Shown: in pieces, positions 1 through 6,801 of the stretch
Position numbering within the stretch: position 1 is the stretch's first letter
Layout of the letters: each line of letters begins with the position of its first letter
IMG/VR virus record: IMGVR_UViG_3300030380_004637
Coordinates: 1 to 24,501 of that record
Direction: 5' to 3' (one strand)
Origin: a virus
Length of the DNA: 24,501 nt
Notes under the pieces: generated by a model
The model's database searches: none
What the model saw: the letters and a program-made list of their open reading frames with translations, nothing else
Told to the model about the DNA's origin: nothing
Program-made: the position numbers and the translations under genes

Positions 1-584
1 TCTGCTGACTGCCCCTCCTGTTCCGAGTGAGGGTCGTCAATAATCAAAAGGTCAGCACCTTTGCCTGTTACAGCACCGCCAACACCAATAGCGAAGTATT
101 CGCCGTTCTTGTTGGTGCTCCAGCGCCCCGCTGCTTTTGAGTCTGCTCTTAGCTGAAGATTGGGAAAGACCTTCTTGAAGTCATCCGAATCTACAAGGTT
201 TCGCACCTTTCTGCCGAAACCAACCGATAACTCAGCAGTGTGCGCCGTCTGAATGATCTTTTTCTCAGGCATCTGGCCCAAGAACCATGCTGGCAGCAAG
301 AAAGAAGCAAACTCAGATTTAGTGTGCCTGGGTGGCATATTCACGATCAAGCGCTTCAGTTCGCCCTTGGCAATACGCTCGAATGCCTCTGCCATGATCT
401 TGTGATGCCTGCCCTCAATGAATGCAGGCCACATATGCTTCACAAACCCCATATAGGTGGTCTGTGCTTTTTCGATCTCTTCTGCTTGCTTTGCCTTTTC
501 CAGAAGCTCTGCTGCTCTAAGCCTTACCTCTGGAGATGCGCCCTGTAGCTTTTTTGCTAATTCGGGCGTCATTAACTCTGACAT
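1..584 (-). CDS. terL: Terminase large subunit, N-terminal ATPase part (partial)
   Basis: This is the packaging motor ATPase that drives phage DNA into the procapsid. Reading the minus strand from the ATG at 584 gives 194 residues before the window edge, so the C-terminal part, including the nuclease domain, is not visible. A charged helix (about residues 20-40) is followed by a Walker A-like segment PPRHTKSE (84-91), as in many phage terminases that lack the classic GxxxxGK. A Walker B segment LLIIDDPH lies at 179-186. The start overlaps the stop of the upstream HNH gene by one base (TAATG), which indicates coupled translation. The terminase small subunit is not adjacent but lies about 2.2 kb upstream. 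The family assignment is firm. Confidence 0.93.
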   Translation of the reverse strand, partial: MSELMTPELAKKLQGASPEVRLRAAELLEKAKQAEEIEKAQTTYMGFVKHMWPAFIEGRHHKIMAEAFERIAKGELKRLIVNMPPRHTKSEFASFLLPAWFLGQMPEKKIIQTAHTAELSVGFGRKVRNLVDSDDFKKVFPNLQLRADSKAAGRWSTNKNGEYFAIGVGGAVTGKGADLLIIDDPHSEQEGQSA

Positions 585-835
585 TATGCCATCCGTGCTG
601 TTTTAGTGCGCTTGAATGACCTGTTCTTTGATTTCGATGCCACCTTCAGATTGCTCTTTTTGTTAGAGCCGCCCTTTGCCAGTGGTTTCTTGTGGCCTAC
701 GTCCTTACCGTCACCCTTGGAGACCTTTCCTGACTTCTCCATGATGTCCCGTGCCGCGTTCCTTTTGGCGCGGTTTTTCTTCTGCTTGGGCTTTCCGTGG
801 TAGTTGTCGTATTCCTTGCGGTAGTTACGGCGCAT
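584..835 (-). CDS. Small HNH endonuclease-like protein next to terminase
   Basis: An 83-residue, very basic protein. Its C-terminal half carries a compact HNH-type pattern, DVGHKKPLAKGGSNKKSNL (residues 45-63), followed by KNRSFKR: the central His, the GG turn and two spaced Asn are visible, with no zinc-binding cysteines. Proteins of this type beside terL are known in other phages to assist terminase in genome cutting and packaging; that role here is inferred from position. The ATG at 835 sits one base after the stop of the upstream gene, so longer in-frame starts inside that gene are unlikely. The N-terminal 30 residues are Lys/Arg/Asn-rich and probably contact DNA. The weak ribosome binding site suggests translational coupling. 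Confidence 0.8.
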   Translation of the reverse strand: MRRNYRKEYDNYHGKPKQKKNRAKRNAARDIMEKSGKVSKGDGKDVGHKKPLAKGGSNKKSNLKVASKSKNRSFKRTKTARMA

Positions 836-836
836 T

Positions 837-2390
837 TTAGTAGCCGAAACCACCTTTGCCGCCCATCGGACGCATGATTCTGGGGCCGCCTTTGCCGCCA
901 CCGAACCTAGGCCGCTGATACCCGCCATAAGGGCCAAAGCCCGTGGAGTATCCAGACATCAATCCACGGTTGGGCATATATTGCTCAGACATCTGCGGAG
1001 GCTGGTATATCGTTGGTTGCATCATGGGTTGCATGAAATTCATCATACCCATCGGCTGGGTCATGCCATACGGCAGTCCAGAGTAAAGCTGATTGCCGGT
1101 AATGTACTGTCCGGGCATTCTTCCGGGCATCCCGCCACCTTTTCCCAAAGGATGACCTCCGCCTCCGTAGGAGCCGTCTGGACGCTGGTAAAGACCTCCC
1201 TTTCCGGGCACGGGCCTATTTCCGCCTCCGGGGAATTGACCCCCGCTCGAAGGCGGTGGTGGCATTCCGGGGTCTGGCTGATACTGAGCTAGATCACTGC
1301 CATACGCGACATTGGCATAGGTGCCGCCATCTTGCAGGAATGGGTTTCCTGATCGGTCTATGCCCAGAGAATCTAGGTACGCCTGATAGTCGTTACTCTG
1401 ACCTCCACCCTCGCCACGGTTATAGGCAAGCTGTACCAACCTGCCTCTAAGCTGTTCCGGTGTCAGGTCGCCTGCATCAAGCTGGCTTCTGTACTGACCA
1501 AAGCCGCCCTCAAGCTGACCTGTCTCTGGGTTGAATCTTCCCCTTGCGGGTCTTCTACCAAAGAGTTGCTGAGTTGCATCAAATACAGGGCCACCCGACT
1601 GAGAAGCATCGTAGTACTGCCTGTCTGATCCTTGAGCGCCAGCGATGATGGCATCTCTTAAAGTGGCATCTGTCAGGTCACCTGATCCTAAGCGTCCTGC
1701 AAAGTAATCAAGCCCTGGCTGTTGCGCCTGACGATTGAACAGCTCTTGGTAATACTGCTGTATGAGGGGGTTGAAGTTGCCCGTGTTGGACTGTCCTCCG
1801 GTGGTGCCTGCCGTGGTTGACCCTGTATTTGTGTTTCCGTCGAACCCATCAGGTAAGTTTCCAACTGTCGCACCTGACTGAGTGGCAAGAAAAGCCGCTC
1901 TTTCTGGACTTATCGTTCCAAGTCCAGTGGCTGGGTCAATTGATGCGGCGTAGGCTTGCCCCTCTGCGGAGTTCTGGATTGCTTGTGCGGCCTCTTCAAA
2001 AGTCATTTCCCCAGAATTAACGGCATCTGCCCAATTCTGGACATATTCCCCTTGCCCTTCGCCGCCTAAATACTGTCTATATAACTGTTGTATTTCGCCT
2101 GTGGTTACCTGTTGAGGATTTTTGTCAGTTTCTGGCTTGTCTGCTCCCCCGTCCTCATCAGCAAAGTCAGCAGGGGTTCCCGTCACTGCCGCCCTATCCG
2201 GGTCTACCTCTCTAGTTTCAGCGTAGGCGATGCCCTCAGGTGATCCTTGAATCGCGGCTTTGACCTCTGATTCAGTCATCTCGCCGCTCTGAATCTTGCT
2301 TGCCCAATATATCAGTGCATCGGTCTTGGGAAGACCGCCAAGATCGGATTTATAGGTGTCAACTACGAACTGGGCCGCTGTATTCGCCAT
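837..2390 (-). CDS. DUF4214-like repeat protein with Gly/Pro/Met-rich tail
   Basis: A 517-residue protein that probably belongs to the virion or acts at the cell surface. Three or four repeats of about 45-50 residues share the pattern Y..lL-x-W/YxxxLxSGxmTxxEvxxAIxxSxEGxAY. Clear copies lie near residues 8-58, 100-150 and 215-265, with a degenerate one near 270-345. This resembles DUF4214, a helical repeat found in surface and some phage proteins. From about residue 370 to the end the chain is rich in Gly, Pro, Met and Tyr, with several GGxGG and GKGG stretches, and is probably disordered. A GGAG six bases before the ATG at 2390 supports this start over the in-frame GTG at 2402. No catalytic motif was seen. 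Exact function is unknown. Confidence 0.7.
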   Translation of the reverse strand: MANTAAQFVVDTYKSDLGGLPKTDALIYWASKIQSGEMTESEVKAAIQGSPEGIAYAETREVDPDRAAVTGTPADFADEDGGADKPETDKNPQQVTTGEIQQLYRQYLGGEGQGEYVQNWADAVNSGEMTFEEAAQAIQNSAEGQAYAASIDPATGLGTISPERAAFLATQSGATVGNLPDGFDGNTNTGSTTAGTTGGQSNTGNFNPLIQQYYQELFNRQAQQPGLDYFAGRLGSGDLTDATLRDAIIAGAQGSDRQYYDASQSGGPVFDATQQLFGRRPARGRFNPETGQLEGGFGQYRSQLDAGDLTPEQLRGRLVQLAYNRGEGGGQSNDYQAYLDSLGIDRSGNPFLQDGGTYANVAYGSDLAQYQPDPGMPPPPSSGGQFPGGGNRPVPGKGGLYQRPDGSYGGGGHPLGKGGGMPGRMPGQYITGNQLYSGLPYGMTQPMGMMNFMQPMMQPTIYQPPQMSEQYMPNRGLMSGYSTGFGPYGGYQRPRFGGGKGGPRIMRPMGGKGGFGY

Positions 2391-2429
2391 AACATTCTCC
2401 ACTATGGGCGCAAATCAATGAGTCCGCAC

Positions 2430-2441
2430 CGTAAATTTACG
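2430..2441. promoter_or_regulatory. 12-base perfect palindrome CGTAAATTTACG
   Basis: A perfect palindrome 40 bases upstream of the ATG at 2390. It shares the outer half-sites CGTA/TACG with the palindrome at 2498-2509. This is the form expected of a dimeric repressor operator, but no binding protein is identified. Operator function is inference. Confidence 0.4.
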
Positions 2442-2497
2442 CCTCTCAAATGAAAGAAAAACCCAAAGGCTAACTAATAGCTCGCAAATACTAGCTG

Positions 2498-2509
2498 CGT
2501 ATATATACG
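2498..2509. promoter_or_regulatory. 12-base perfect palindrome CGTATATATACG
   Basis: A perfect palindrome with the same CGTA/TACG ends as the site at 2430. Near-identical sequences occur at 13076-13087 (one mismatch) and 13126-13137 (one mismatch), both in the other main regulatory gap of the window. In all three, CTAG precedes the site by 0 to 2 bases. It may be a shared operator or a phage-specific promoter element. Confidence 0.45.
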
Positions 2510-2546
2510 AGAGGGAATAAGCGTAGGAGATAGAAATATCCCCCGG

Positions 2547-2573
2547 ATTGTACAGAATATACCCTCTTGACAA
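2547..2573 (-). promoter_or_regulatory. Candidate leftward promoter, TTGTCA / TACAAT
   Basis: On the minus strand TTGTCA (2573-2568) is followed after 15 bases by TACAAT (2552-2547). The hexamers are good but the spacing is shorter than the usual 16-18, so this is a weak call. It would transcribe the DUF4214-like gene, the HNH gene and terL. Confidence 0.3.
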
Positions 2574-2647
2574 GACCAATTCCACTGTATGACAGCTTTT
2601 TTTTACAATTTTTTGCTATATCAGGCAAATTTTTTATAAATAATATG

Positions 2648-2689
2648 GGGGTATGGGACTCCTAGGGCATTTCTGGGCAAAAATACCCC
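2648..2689. repeat. Inverted repeat GGGGTAT / ATACCCC
   Basis: Seven-base arms at 2648-2654 and 2683-2689 flank a 28-base interval. No U-tract follows on either strand, so it is not a standard terminator. It could be structured RNA or a protein site. Confidence 0.35.
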
Positions 2690-2695
2690 TGTGAG

Positions 2696-2730
2696 TAGGT
2701 CAATAGGTCAGTATTTTAGGCATTTTAGGC
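2696..2730 (+). repeat. Two adjacent tandem repeats (TAGGTCAA x2, ATTTTAGGC x2)
   Basis: TAGGTCAA/TAGGTCAG occupies 2696-2711, then ATTTTAGGC is repeated at 2713-2721 and 2722-2730, followed by a run of T. Small iteron-like direct repeats in an AT-rich noncoding stretch near terminase genes could mark a replication origin or a packaging site. No function is shown. Confidence 0.45.
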
Positions 2731-2802
2731 TAATTTTTTGAGCGTTTTACTATGTATACAGATGACAGGTAGGCGTCTGCGTCAGGGGGGGTGGCGTCCC
2801 GG

Positions 2803-3306
2803 CTAGTGGAGCTGCTCATTTGTGCCATTTTCGTGCGTTTTTTCGGATTCGTGCGCGCCTTCGCTACTATCAGAAGCTGCGGCGCTCTCTAATAGTGCAT
2901 CAAGCTGCTCTAATAGCTCTGCGCTGTTCTGCTGCCCTTCCTCAATCGTTACCGTTTGATTGAGCATGCCCAAATGTTTCGCCATTAACTCACTAGCGCG
3001 GAGCGATCCGTTCTCACGCTCGCCATTGTCGATCGCATCTAGCCAGTGCTGCAGTACTTTGTCTCTCAGTGAAAGCGATGAGGCAAGTTGTGCCCGCGCA
3101 ATCTGCTGTAATCGCGCCTCCAGCCTTGCGGCGATCTTGGGGTTAGCCAATAGTCTGCTGGCTTCTTCGATAGCTGTTTTGGGATTGCTGCCCTCGCTAA
3201 CGTCATAAACGATACGATAACACTCTGCATTACTATGCTGCCCTGTTGCGACTAGGTTTATAAAGCGCTCTTGTTTTACTGACAAACCCTTTCGATTCGC
3301 TCCCAT
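2803..3306 (-). CDS. terS: Terminase small subunit
   Basis: A 167-residue protein that would recognise the packaging site and recruit the large subunit. The N-terminal part reads LSVKQERFINLVATGQ, then a helix-turn-helix-like region up to EEASRLLANPKIAARLEARL (about residues 8-68), the typical opening of phage small terminases. A central helical oligomerisation region follows. The last 35 residues are acidic and Ser/Glu/His-rich, as expected of a disordered tail. The ATG at 3306 has GGAG eight bases before it; an upstream in-frame TTG lies upstream of the predicted transcription start and is rejected. It is separated from terL by two genes and a 412-base gap, and faces a divergent early operon. 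Confidence 0.85.
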   Translation of the reverse strand: MGANRKGLSVKQERFINLVATGQHSNAECYRIVYDVSEGSNPKTAIEEASRLLANPKIAARLEARLQQIARAQLASSLSLRDKVLQHWLDAIDNGERENGSLRASELMAKHLGMLNQTVTIEEGQQNSAELLEQLDALLESAAASDSSEGAHESEKTHENGTNEQLH

Positions 3307-3337
3307 CGCTAATTCTCCGCTGCTATATAAAGCGCGA

Positions 3338-3365
3338 ATGATATACCCCAATGCCCTGCAATCAA
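3338..3365 (-). promoter_or_regulatory. Candidate promoter for terS
   Basis: On the minus strand TTGATT (3365-3360) and TATCAT (3343-3338) are separated by 16 bases. The predicted start near 3331 lies just upstream of the terS ribosome binding site and ATG at 3306. Confidence 0.45.
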
Positions 3366-3379
3366 ACCCCGTTAAACCA

Positions 3380-3395
3380 CTGTATGAATTAACAG
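3380..3395. promoter_or_regulatory. LexA (SOS) box-like site
   Basis: The 16-base sequence CTGTATGAATTAACAG has the form CTGT-N8-ACAG with an AT-rich centre, and the flanks read CA and TA, close to the E. coli consensus TACTGT-N8-ACAGTA. It lies between the divergent terS and early-operon promoters, 15 bases upstream of the former's -35 and 32 bases upstream of the latter's. LexA repression of one or both units is inferred. A half-related copy of its left part (CCACTGTATGA) occurs at 2582-2592. Confidence 0.55.
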
Positions 3396-3427
3396 TAAAA
3401 AAAGTGCAAAAAAGTGTAAATTACCTA

Positions 3428-3455
3428 TTGACAGACTGACCTATATAAACATAAT
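3428..3455 (+). promoter_or_regulatory. Strong early rightward promoter, TTGACA / CATAAT
   Basis: A perfect -35 hexamer TTGACA (3428-3433), a 16-base spacer and CATAAT (3450-3455) lie 39 bases before the first gene of the early operon. Two A-tracts (AAAAAAGTG repeated, about 3399-3417) just upstream could act as an UP element. This is the best sigma70-type promoter in the window. Confidence 0.75.
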
Positions 3456-3493
3456 GGGCAGACCGATAACCGTTACTGTAAGGAGTAGCAACA

Positions 3494-3799
3494 ATGGAAA
3501 CAATGACCACTTGCAAAGCAACATCACGCGGCCTTCGTATATGGATTGAGGGCGATAAGCTCTCCGCTGCTGGCTTCCCACCCGCGACACCGTACAGCAC
3601 CATATATGATGCGAGCGAGAACGTGATTCGCATCTACTTCGATAACGCCAGCAAGAAACGCGTTACCAAATCCACACGCAACGGCAACCCCCGCCCGATT
3701 ATCGACCTGATGAACAAAAAGGTTGGCGATGTATTCACTGCTGGCGATGCGCTGCGCGTTACCTTCTCCGATAACAACATCACGATTGCGAGGGCTTAA
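3494..3799 (+). CDS. Small hypothetical protein, possible SymE/AbrB-like beta-barrel
   Basis: A 101-residue protein, first gene of the early rightward operon, with AGGAG eight bases before the ATG. The segment RGLRIWIEGDKLSAAGFPP (residues 13-31) loosely resembles the entry of SymE/AbrB-type swapped-hairpin beta-barrels (wl..AGF..G). The C-terminal half is also strand-rich, ending VTFSDNNITIARA. If the fold is right it may bind DNA or RNA, but no decisive motif is present. It is followed two bases later by a membrane protein gene. Confidence 0.6.
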   Translation: METMTTCKATSRGLRIWIEGDKLSAAGFPPATPYSTIYDASENVIRIYFDNASKKRVTKSTRNGNPRPIIDLMNKKVGDVFTAGDALRVTFSDNNITIARA

Positions 3800-3801
3800 T
3801 C

Positions 3802-3984
3802 ATGCTGCGCGCAATCATTCTGACACTAGTACTAACGCAGCTTGCCATCATGCTGTCATCACCCTTTGCGCTCTATGTGCTGCTAGCCAGTGGCGTGAAC
3901 ATGGCCTTCGCTAAAGCGATGCTGATAGCGCTGCTGGCGCTGATACCGCTGCAAGCGCTCGAAACATGGCTAAGGAGTCGCTGA
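3802..3984 (+). CDS. Small two-segment membrane protein
   Basis: A 60-residue, strongly hydrophobic protein with two predicted membrane segments (about residues 4-29 and 34-54), a short linker and a C-terminal WLRSR that should stay in the cytoplasm. No family is recognised. It lies two bases after the previous stop, so translation is probably coupled. Membrane proteins encoded this early are candidates for superinfection exclusion or host membrane takeover rather than lysis, but that is inference. Confidence 0.6.
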   Translation: MLRAIILTLVLTQLAIMLSSPFALYVLLASGVNMAFAKAMLIALLALIPLQALETWLRSR

Positions 3985-3985
3985 A

Positions 3986-4417
3986 ATGGAAGGTTACGCA
4001 AAAGCTATTGATGACAGGGATTGCACCGTCAGGGCGCTAGCTAATGCTAGCGGTATGCCCTACCAGCGAGCTTACGACCTACTGGCAGCAGCAGGGCGCC
4101 GCAAAGGACGCGGGATGTATCAAAGCAAGTGGCTTCCCGTATACGAGCAGCACATGGCGCTGGAGCATAGCCAATACCTTTCCAGCAGCTTCCCCACCGT
4201 GACAACACTTACCCGCAAACTGCGCGAGCTTGGCGGCACTTACATAGTCACGATTAGGCAGCACGTTGCAGTGTGCCGCGATGGTAAGTGGGTTGATTGG
4301 CTTGAAGGCAACCGCCGACACCATATCCGCAGCGTTTGGAAAGTATTAGACGCACCCGAGCCGCTGCGCGAACTTGCGCCGATGCCCAACACCGACACCC
4401 AGATGGCGCTGCTGTAA
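3986..4417 (+). CDS. Papain-like cysteine-peptidase-fold protein
   Basis: A 143-residue protein. RDCTVRALAN (Cys13) near the N-terminus, IRQHVAV (His93) and KWVDW (Asp104) match the Cys-His-Asp order of compact papain-like proteins common in phages. These have an opening DCxxRAL helix and a C-terminal strand pair with the His in GHVxV-type context. Between them is a Gly/Lys/Arg-rich GRRKGRGM segment. Substrate unknown; it could cleave a host or phage peptide, or have lost activity. AAGGAG precedes the ATG by about 10 bases, and the gene starts one base after the previous stop. Confidence 0.6.
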   Translation: MEGYAKAIDDRDCTVRALANASGMPYQRAYDLLAAAGRRKGRGMYQSKWLPVYEQHMALEHSQYLSSSFPTVTTLTRKLRELGGTYIVTIRQHVAVCRDGKWVDWLEGNRRHHIRSVWKVLDAPEPLRELAPMPNTDTQMALL

Positions 4418-4466
4418 TAAAACTCAGCGCCAATCGTTATATCAATTCTACTGAGGAGTGGAAGCA

Positions 4467-5471
4467 ATGAAAAAGCAGGACACAGCAACCAAGATTAGCA
4501 AGCAAGTAAGCGCCAAACTGCAGGAGATCGCAGAAGCTATAGCCGATGGCAGCGCTACCGCCGATGAATTCCAAATGCCCTTTGGCGGTACTGGTGGAGC
4601 GCCTCACAATGTAGACAGCCAGCACTACGCCACCGGATCAAATGCGCTTATCTGCTGGATTATGGGCATTACCCACTACAGCACATACGATGGCTGGCTG
4701 CGCGCCGGTTACGCAGTACCAGCAGGGCAGCAGTCAATTGTCAGCCTACGCAAGCCGATGCCGATAAAGTATGAGCGCGAGAATAAACAAACAGGTGAAA
4801 CCGAGGAGCATAGCTTCACCAAATTTAGCGCCTTCGCTATTTGGGATTTTTCGCAGGTAGTTTTGCGAACGCCCGAGTCTGACGCAGCACTGCAAGAGAA
4901 GTGGGATCGACGATCTAAGCAGGCAGGCCGAGAGCGCAAGATCGTGCCGCCCATGCCAGAAAACCCCTGGACCCCGCCGGTAGTGGAGCGCCGCACGGAT
5001 GTGGAACTGCAGAAGGCGGTACAAGATTATATAGCCAACACTGGCGCGGATGTTGAATGGGTAGACGCAGATCGCGCTTGCTACACGCCCAGCGTTAACA
5101 AGATCACGCTCCCGCTGCCCGAGCGATTCCGCGACACAAAGCACAGCACAGCAGCGCAGAATCTAGCCAGCACCGCGTTGCATGAGCTAGGCCACTGGAC
5201 AGGTGGAGCGCAGCAGCTTGGGCGCAACTTTTCCATGGAGCGCCGCCAATATGCAGCAGAGGAATTGCTCGCAGAATCGCTGTCGGCAATTCTATGCGCG
5301 CAACTTGGCGTTGAATCCACAATGCGAATGGATCACGCGCAATATATAGCTAGCTGGCTGAAGGCGCTGAACAATGATCCCAAGTTTATTTTTGATACCG
5401 GCAGCGCAGCACAAAAAGCTGTTGACTATCTAAACTCGCTGCAGCCTGCAGCACTAACCGAGGCTGCATAA
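4467..5471 (+). CDS. ArdC-like antirestriction protein (ssDNA-binding plus zinc peptidase)
   Basis: A 334-residue protein. The N-terminal region (about 1-130), with TGSNALICWIM, YDGWLRAGY and SFTKFSAFAIWDFSQV, follows the ArdC N-terminal ssDNA-binding domain. The C-terminal domain has HELGH at 239-243 and a downstream EELLAESLSAIL helix supplying the third ligand, as in ArdC metallopeptidase-like domains. Known family members are plasmid or phage proteins that protect incoming DNA from type I/II restriction. The central segment (about 140-175) is a basic, Pro-rich linker. AGGAG eight bases before the ATG at 4467 favours it over the GTG at 4458. Placement near the start of the early operon fits an immediate-early protective role. 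Confidence 0.82.
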   Translation: MKKQDTATKISKQVSAKLQEIAEAIADGSATADEFQMPFGGTGGAPHNVDSQHYATGSNALICWIMGITHYSTYDGWLRAGYAVPAGQQSIVSLRKPMPIKYERENKQTGETEEHSFTKFSAFAIWDFSQVVLRTPESDAALQEKWDRRSKQAGRERKIVPPMPENPWTPPVVERRTDVELQKAVQDYIANTGADVEWVDADRACYTPSVNKITLPLPERFRDTKHSTAAQNLASTALHELGHWTGGAQQLGRNFSMERRQYAAEELLAESLSAILCAQLGVESTMRMDHAQYIASWLKALNNDPKFIFDTGSAAQKAVDYLNSLQPAALTEAA

Positions 5472-5500
5472 CGCGGCCCATTCACTGAGGAGTGGAGACG

Positions 5501-5698
5501 ATGCCAAGCACCAACATTTTTTTATTGCTGTTTTTTGTAAAGCTAATCGCCGGTCTGGGTTTGACCCTTTGCGGCATAGCTGGCGCGAGTATGGGCGATC
5601 CCCGCGCACCCGTGAACATCATATACGGGGCAGCGTTACTGGGGCTCGCTTTTGTAATGCTTATCGCTTCAATTTTTGATCCTACCAGTAAGGAGTAA
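5501..5698 (+). CDS. Small two-segment membrane protein
   Basis: A 65-residue hydrophobic protein with two membrane segments (about 5-28 and 38-58) and a loop containing MGDPRAP. The ATG at 5501 has AGGAG eight bases upstream; an in-frame GTG at 5492 overlaps that site and is rejected. No family recognised. It sits between the antirestriction gene and a hypothetical gene, with no sign of a lysis cassette around it. Confidence 0.6.
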   Translation: MPSTNIFLLLFFVKLIAGLGLTLCGIAGASMGDPRAPVNIIYGAALLGLAFVMLIASIFDPTSKE

Positions 5699-5703
5699 GA
5701 GAC

Positions 5704-6321
5704 ATGGAAAAAGCAGCGTATACATTTTTTCAGCGCCAATGCGCGGAATACTGTTCAAAGATCGCAGCCGGTGGATCTTTTACCGTACCGCGCCATTTGG
5801 ACGATGAACCCGAGAACTTTATAGAACGCTATCTTGGATCGGACATTTACATATACAGCAGCCTTATTACTGAAAATGGCAAAGCGTACAGGGCGCGCCA
5901 CACTGACGAGCCCAGCGATTACAGCAGCGGTTATGCCACGCTGGAGGAAGCGCGGCAGCGATGCCTAAAAGAAATGCAAACCAGAACGGAGCTAGTGGGC
6001 GTGATGACAGCCGAGAAAGTAATTAGCGAGCAGGGTGTCGAATGGATCGCCCAAGAACTGCACGAACGCTTAAAGACAGGCGCAGGAGATGAGCGCCACT
6101 TATCCTCGCAATTCCTGAACTTTTACGGATCGGATGAAATGTGGGACGCAGTGCATGCATACGCAGCCGATGCAGAATTTCAGATCGCAGAGGGCAACCC
6201 GCCATGTTTTGAAATCAAGAAATGTCACACGGCATCGGGCCACACTGAAGAAATCGAAATACCCGAGCAGTTTGTTATTGACCTGACCGACTACAAAAAC
6301 AGCAAGGAGACAGACCAATGA
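5704..6321 (+). CDS. Hypothetical protein, 205 residues
   Basis: Not recognised. The soluble protein is mildly acidic, with a beta-rich first third (FTVPRHL, DIYIYSSL), a helical middle (residues about 80-130) and a C-terminal region with several Cys/His (CFEIKKCHTASGH, about 172-184) that could bind metal weakly. AAGGAG precedes the ATG. The gene overlaps the next by four bases (ATGA), so it belongs to a coupled group with the two genes that follow. Confidence 0.65.
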   Translation: MEKAAYTFFQRQCAEYCSKIAAGGSFTVPRHLDDEPENFIERYLGSDIYIYSSLITENGKAYRARHTDEPSDYSSGYATLEEARQRCLKEMQTRTELVGVMTAEKVISEQGVEWIAQELHERLKTGAGDERHLSSQFLNFYGSDEMWDAVHAYAADAEFQIAEGNPPCFEIKKCHTASGHTEEIEIPEQFVIDLTDYKNSKETDQ

Positions 6322-6545
6322 GATCAGAATTACCTGGGCCCAGGAGCGGCTTTCATACTATGTGCGTTGAAGTCAAAAGCGCATACGGGCAGCAGCGCAT
6401 CTATCCGATATGCCAGAACGCGCACGAAATCGCGGGAATGATGGGAACCAAAACCATCACGCCGCAGGTAGTCAAAACGCTGCAGCGCCTCGGCGTTACA
6501 GTAGAAATCAAACAGCCAGAGATCATGCTAGGGGGTAACCAATGA
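6318..6545 (+). CDS. Hypothetical protein, 75 residues
   Basis: Not recognised. A short basic N-terminus is followed by a strand (MCVEVKSAY) and the helical segment TPQVVKTLQRLGVTVEI (about 48-64), a helix-strand arrangement that may be a small alpha/beta domain. ATGA overlaps link it to the genes on both sides, supporting that it is translated. Confidence 0.55.
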   Translation: MRSELPGPRSGFHTMCVEVKSAYGQQRIYPICQNAHEIAGMMGTKTITPQVVKTLQRLGVTVEIKQPEIMLGGNQ

Positions 6546-6784
6546 GATACAAAGAGATCAGCTATCACGCCGACACTGACGGCTTGGGGTATGAGGCGAC
6601 AGTGTACGAGCGCACCGAGCCGAGCGATGCACCGCGCTACTACGCGCAGCGCTGGCAGTGGGGAGATAAAAAGCGCCACGTTTCCACGCTCCGCACGGAA
6701 TCCCTAGAACGTGCAACGGAATACGCGCAGCAATGGACAGGTGCGCGTCCCATTGTTTGCGAAGATCAGCGCAACTTTTATTAA
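6542..6784 (+). CDS. Hypothetical protein, 80 residues
   Basis: Not recognised. Several strands with charged and aromatic residues (YKEISYHADT, YEATVYERTE, YYAQRWQWGDKKRHVSTLRT) suggest a small beta-sheet protein followed by a helix. It overlaps the previous gene by four bases, and GGGG lies seven bases upstream of its ATG. Confidence 0.55.
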   Translation: MRYKEISYHADTDGLGYEATVYERTEPSDAPRYYAQRWQWGDKKRHVSTLRTESLERATEYAQQWTGARPIVCEDQRNFY

Positions 6785-6801
6785 TCAAGGAGACGCAGCT
6801 A

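Larger units (their letters stand above)
2391..2802. other. 412-base noncoding region between terS and the repeat-protein gene
   Basis: No credible gene in either direction. The stretch is AT-rich with several T runs (2595-2640) and contains two 12-base palindromes, a short inverted repeat, two back-to-back tandem repeats and promoter-like hexamers on both strands, listed separately. It is the longest noncoding stretch of the window in an otherwise tightly packed genome. It could hold the promoter for the leftward repeat-protein/HNH/terL operon, a replication origin or a packaging-recognition site. The sequence alone does not decide between these. Confidence 0.75.

Noticed and set aside
240-548. 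102-codon plus-strand frame opposite terL
   Set aside because: Antisense to the terminase ATPase domain; Cys/Leu/His-rich with no recognisable features.
2567-2593. Rightward promoter-like pair TTGACA / TATGAC
   Set aside because: Spacer is only 15 bases and no rightward gene follows for 900 bases.
4746-5144. 132-codon minus-strand frame inside the ArdC-like gene
   Set aside because: Antisense to a gene with clear domains; no start signal or motif.
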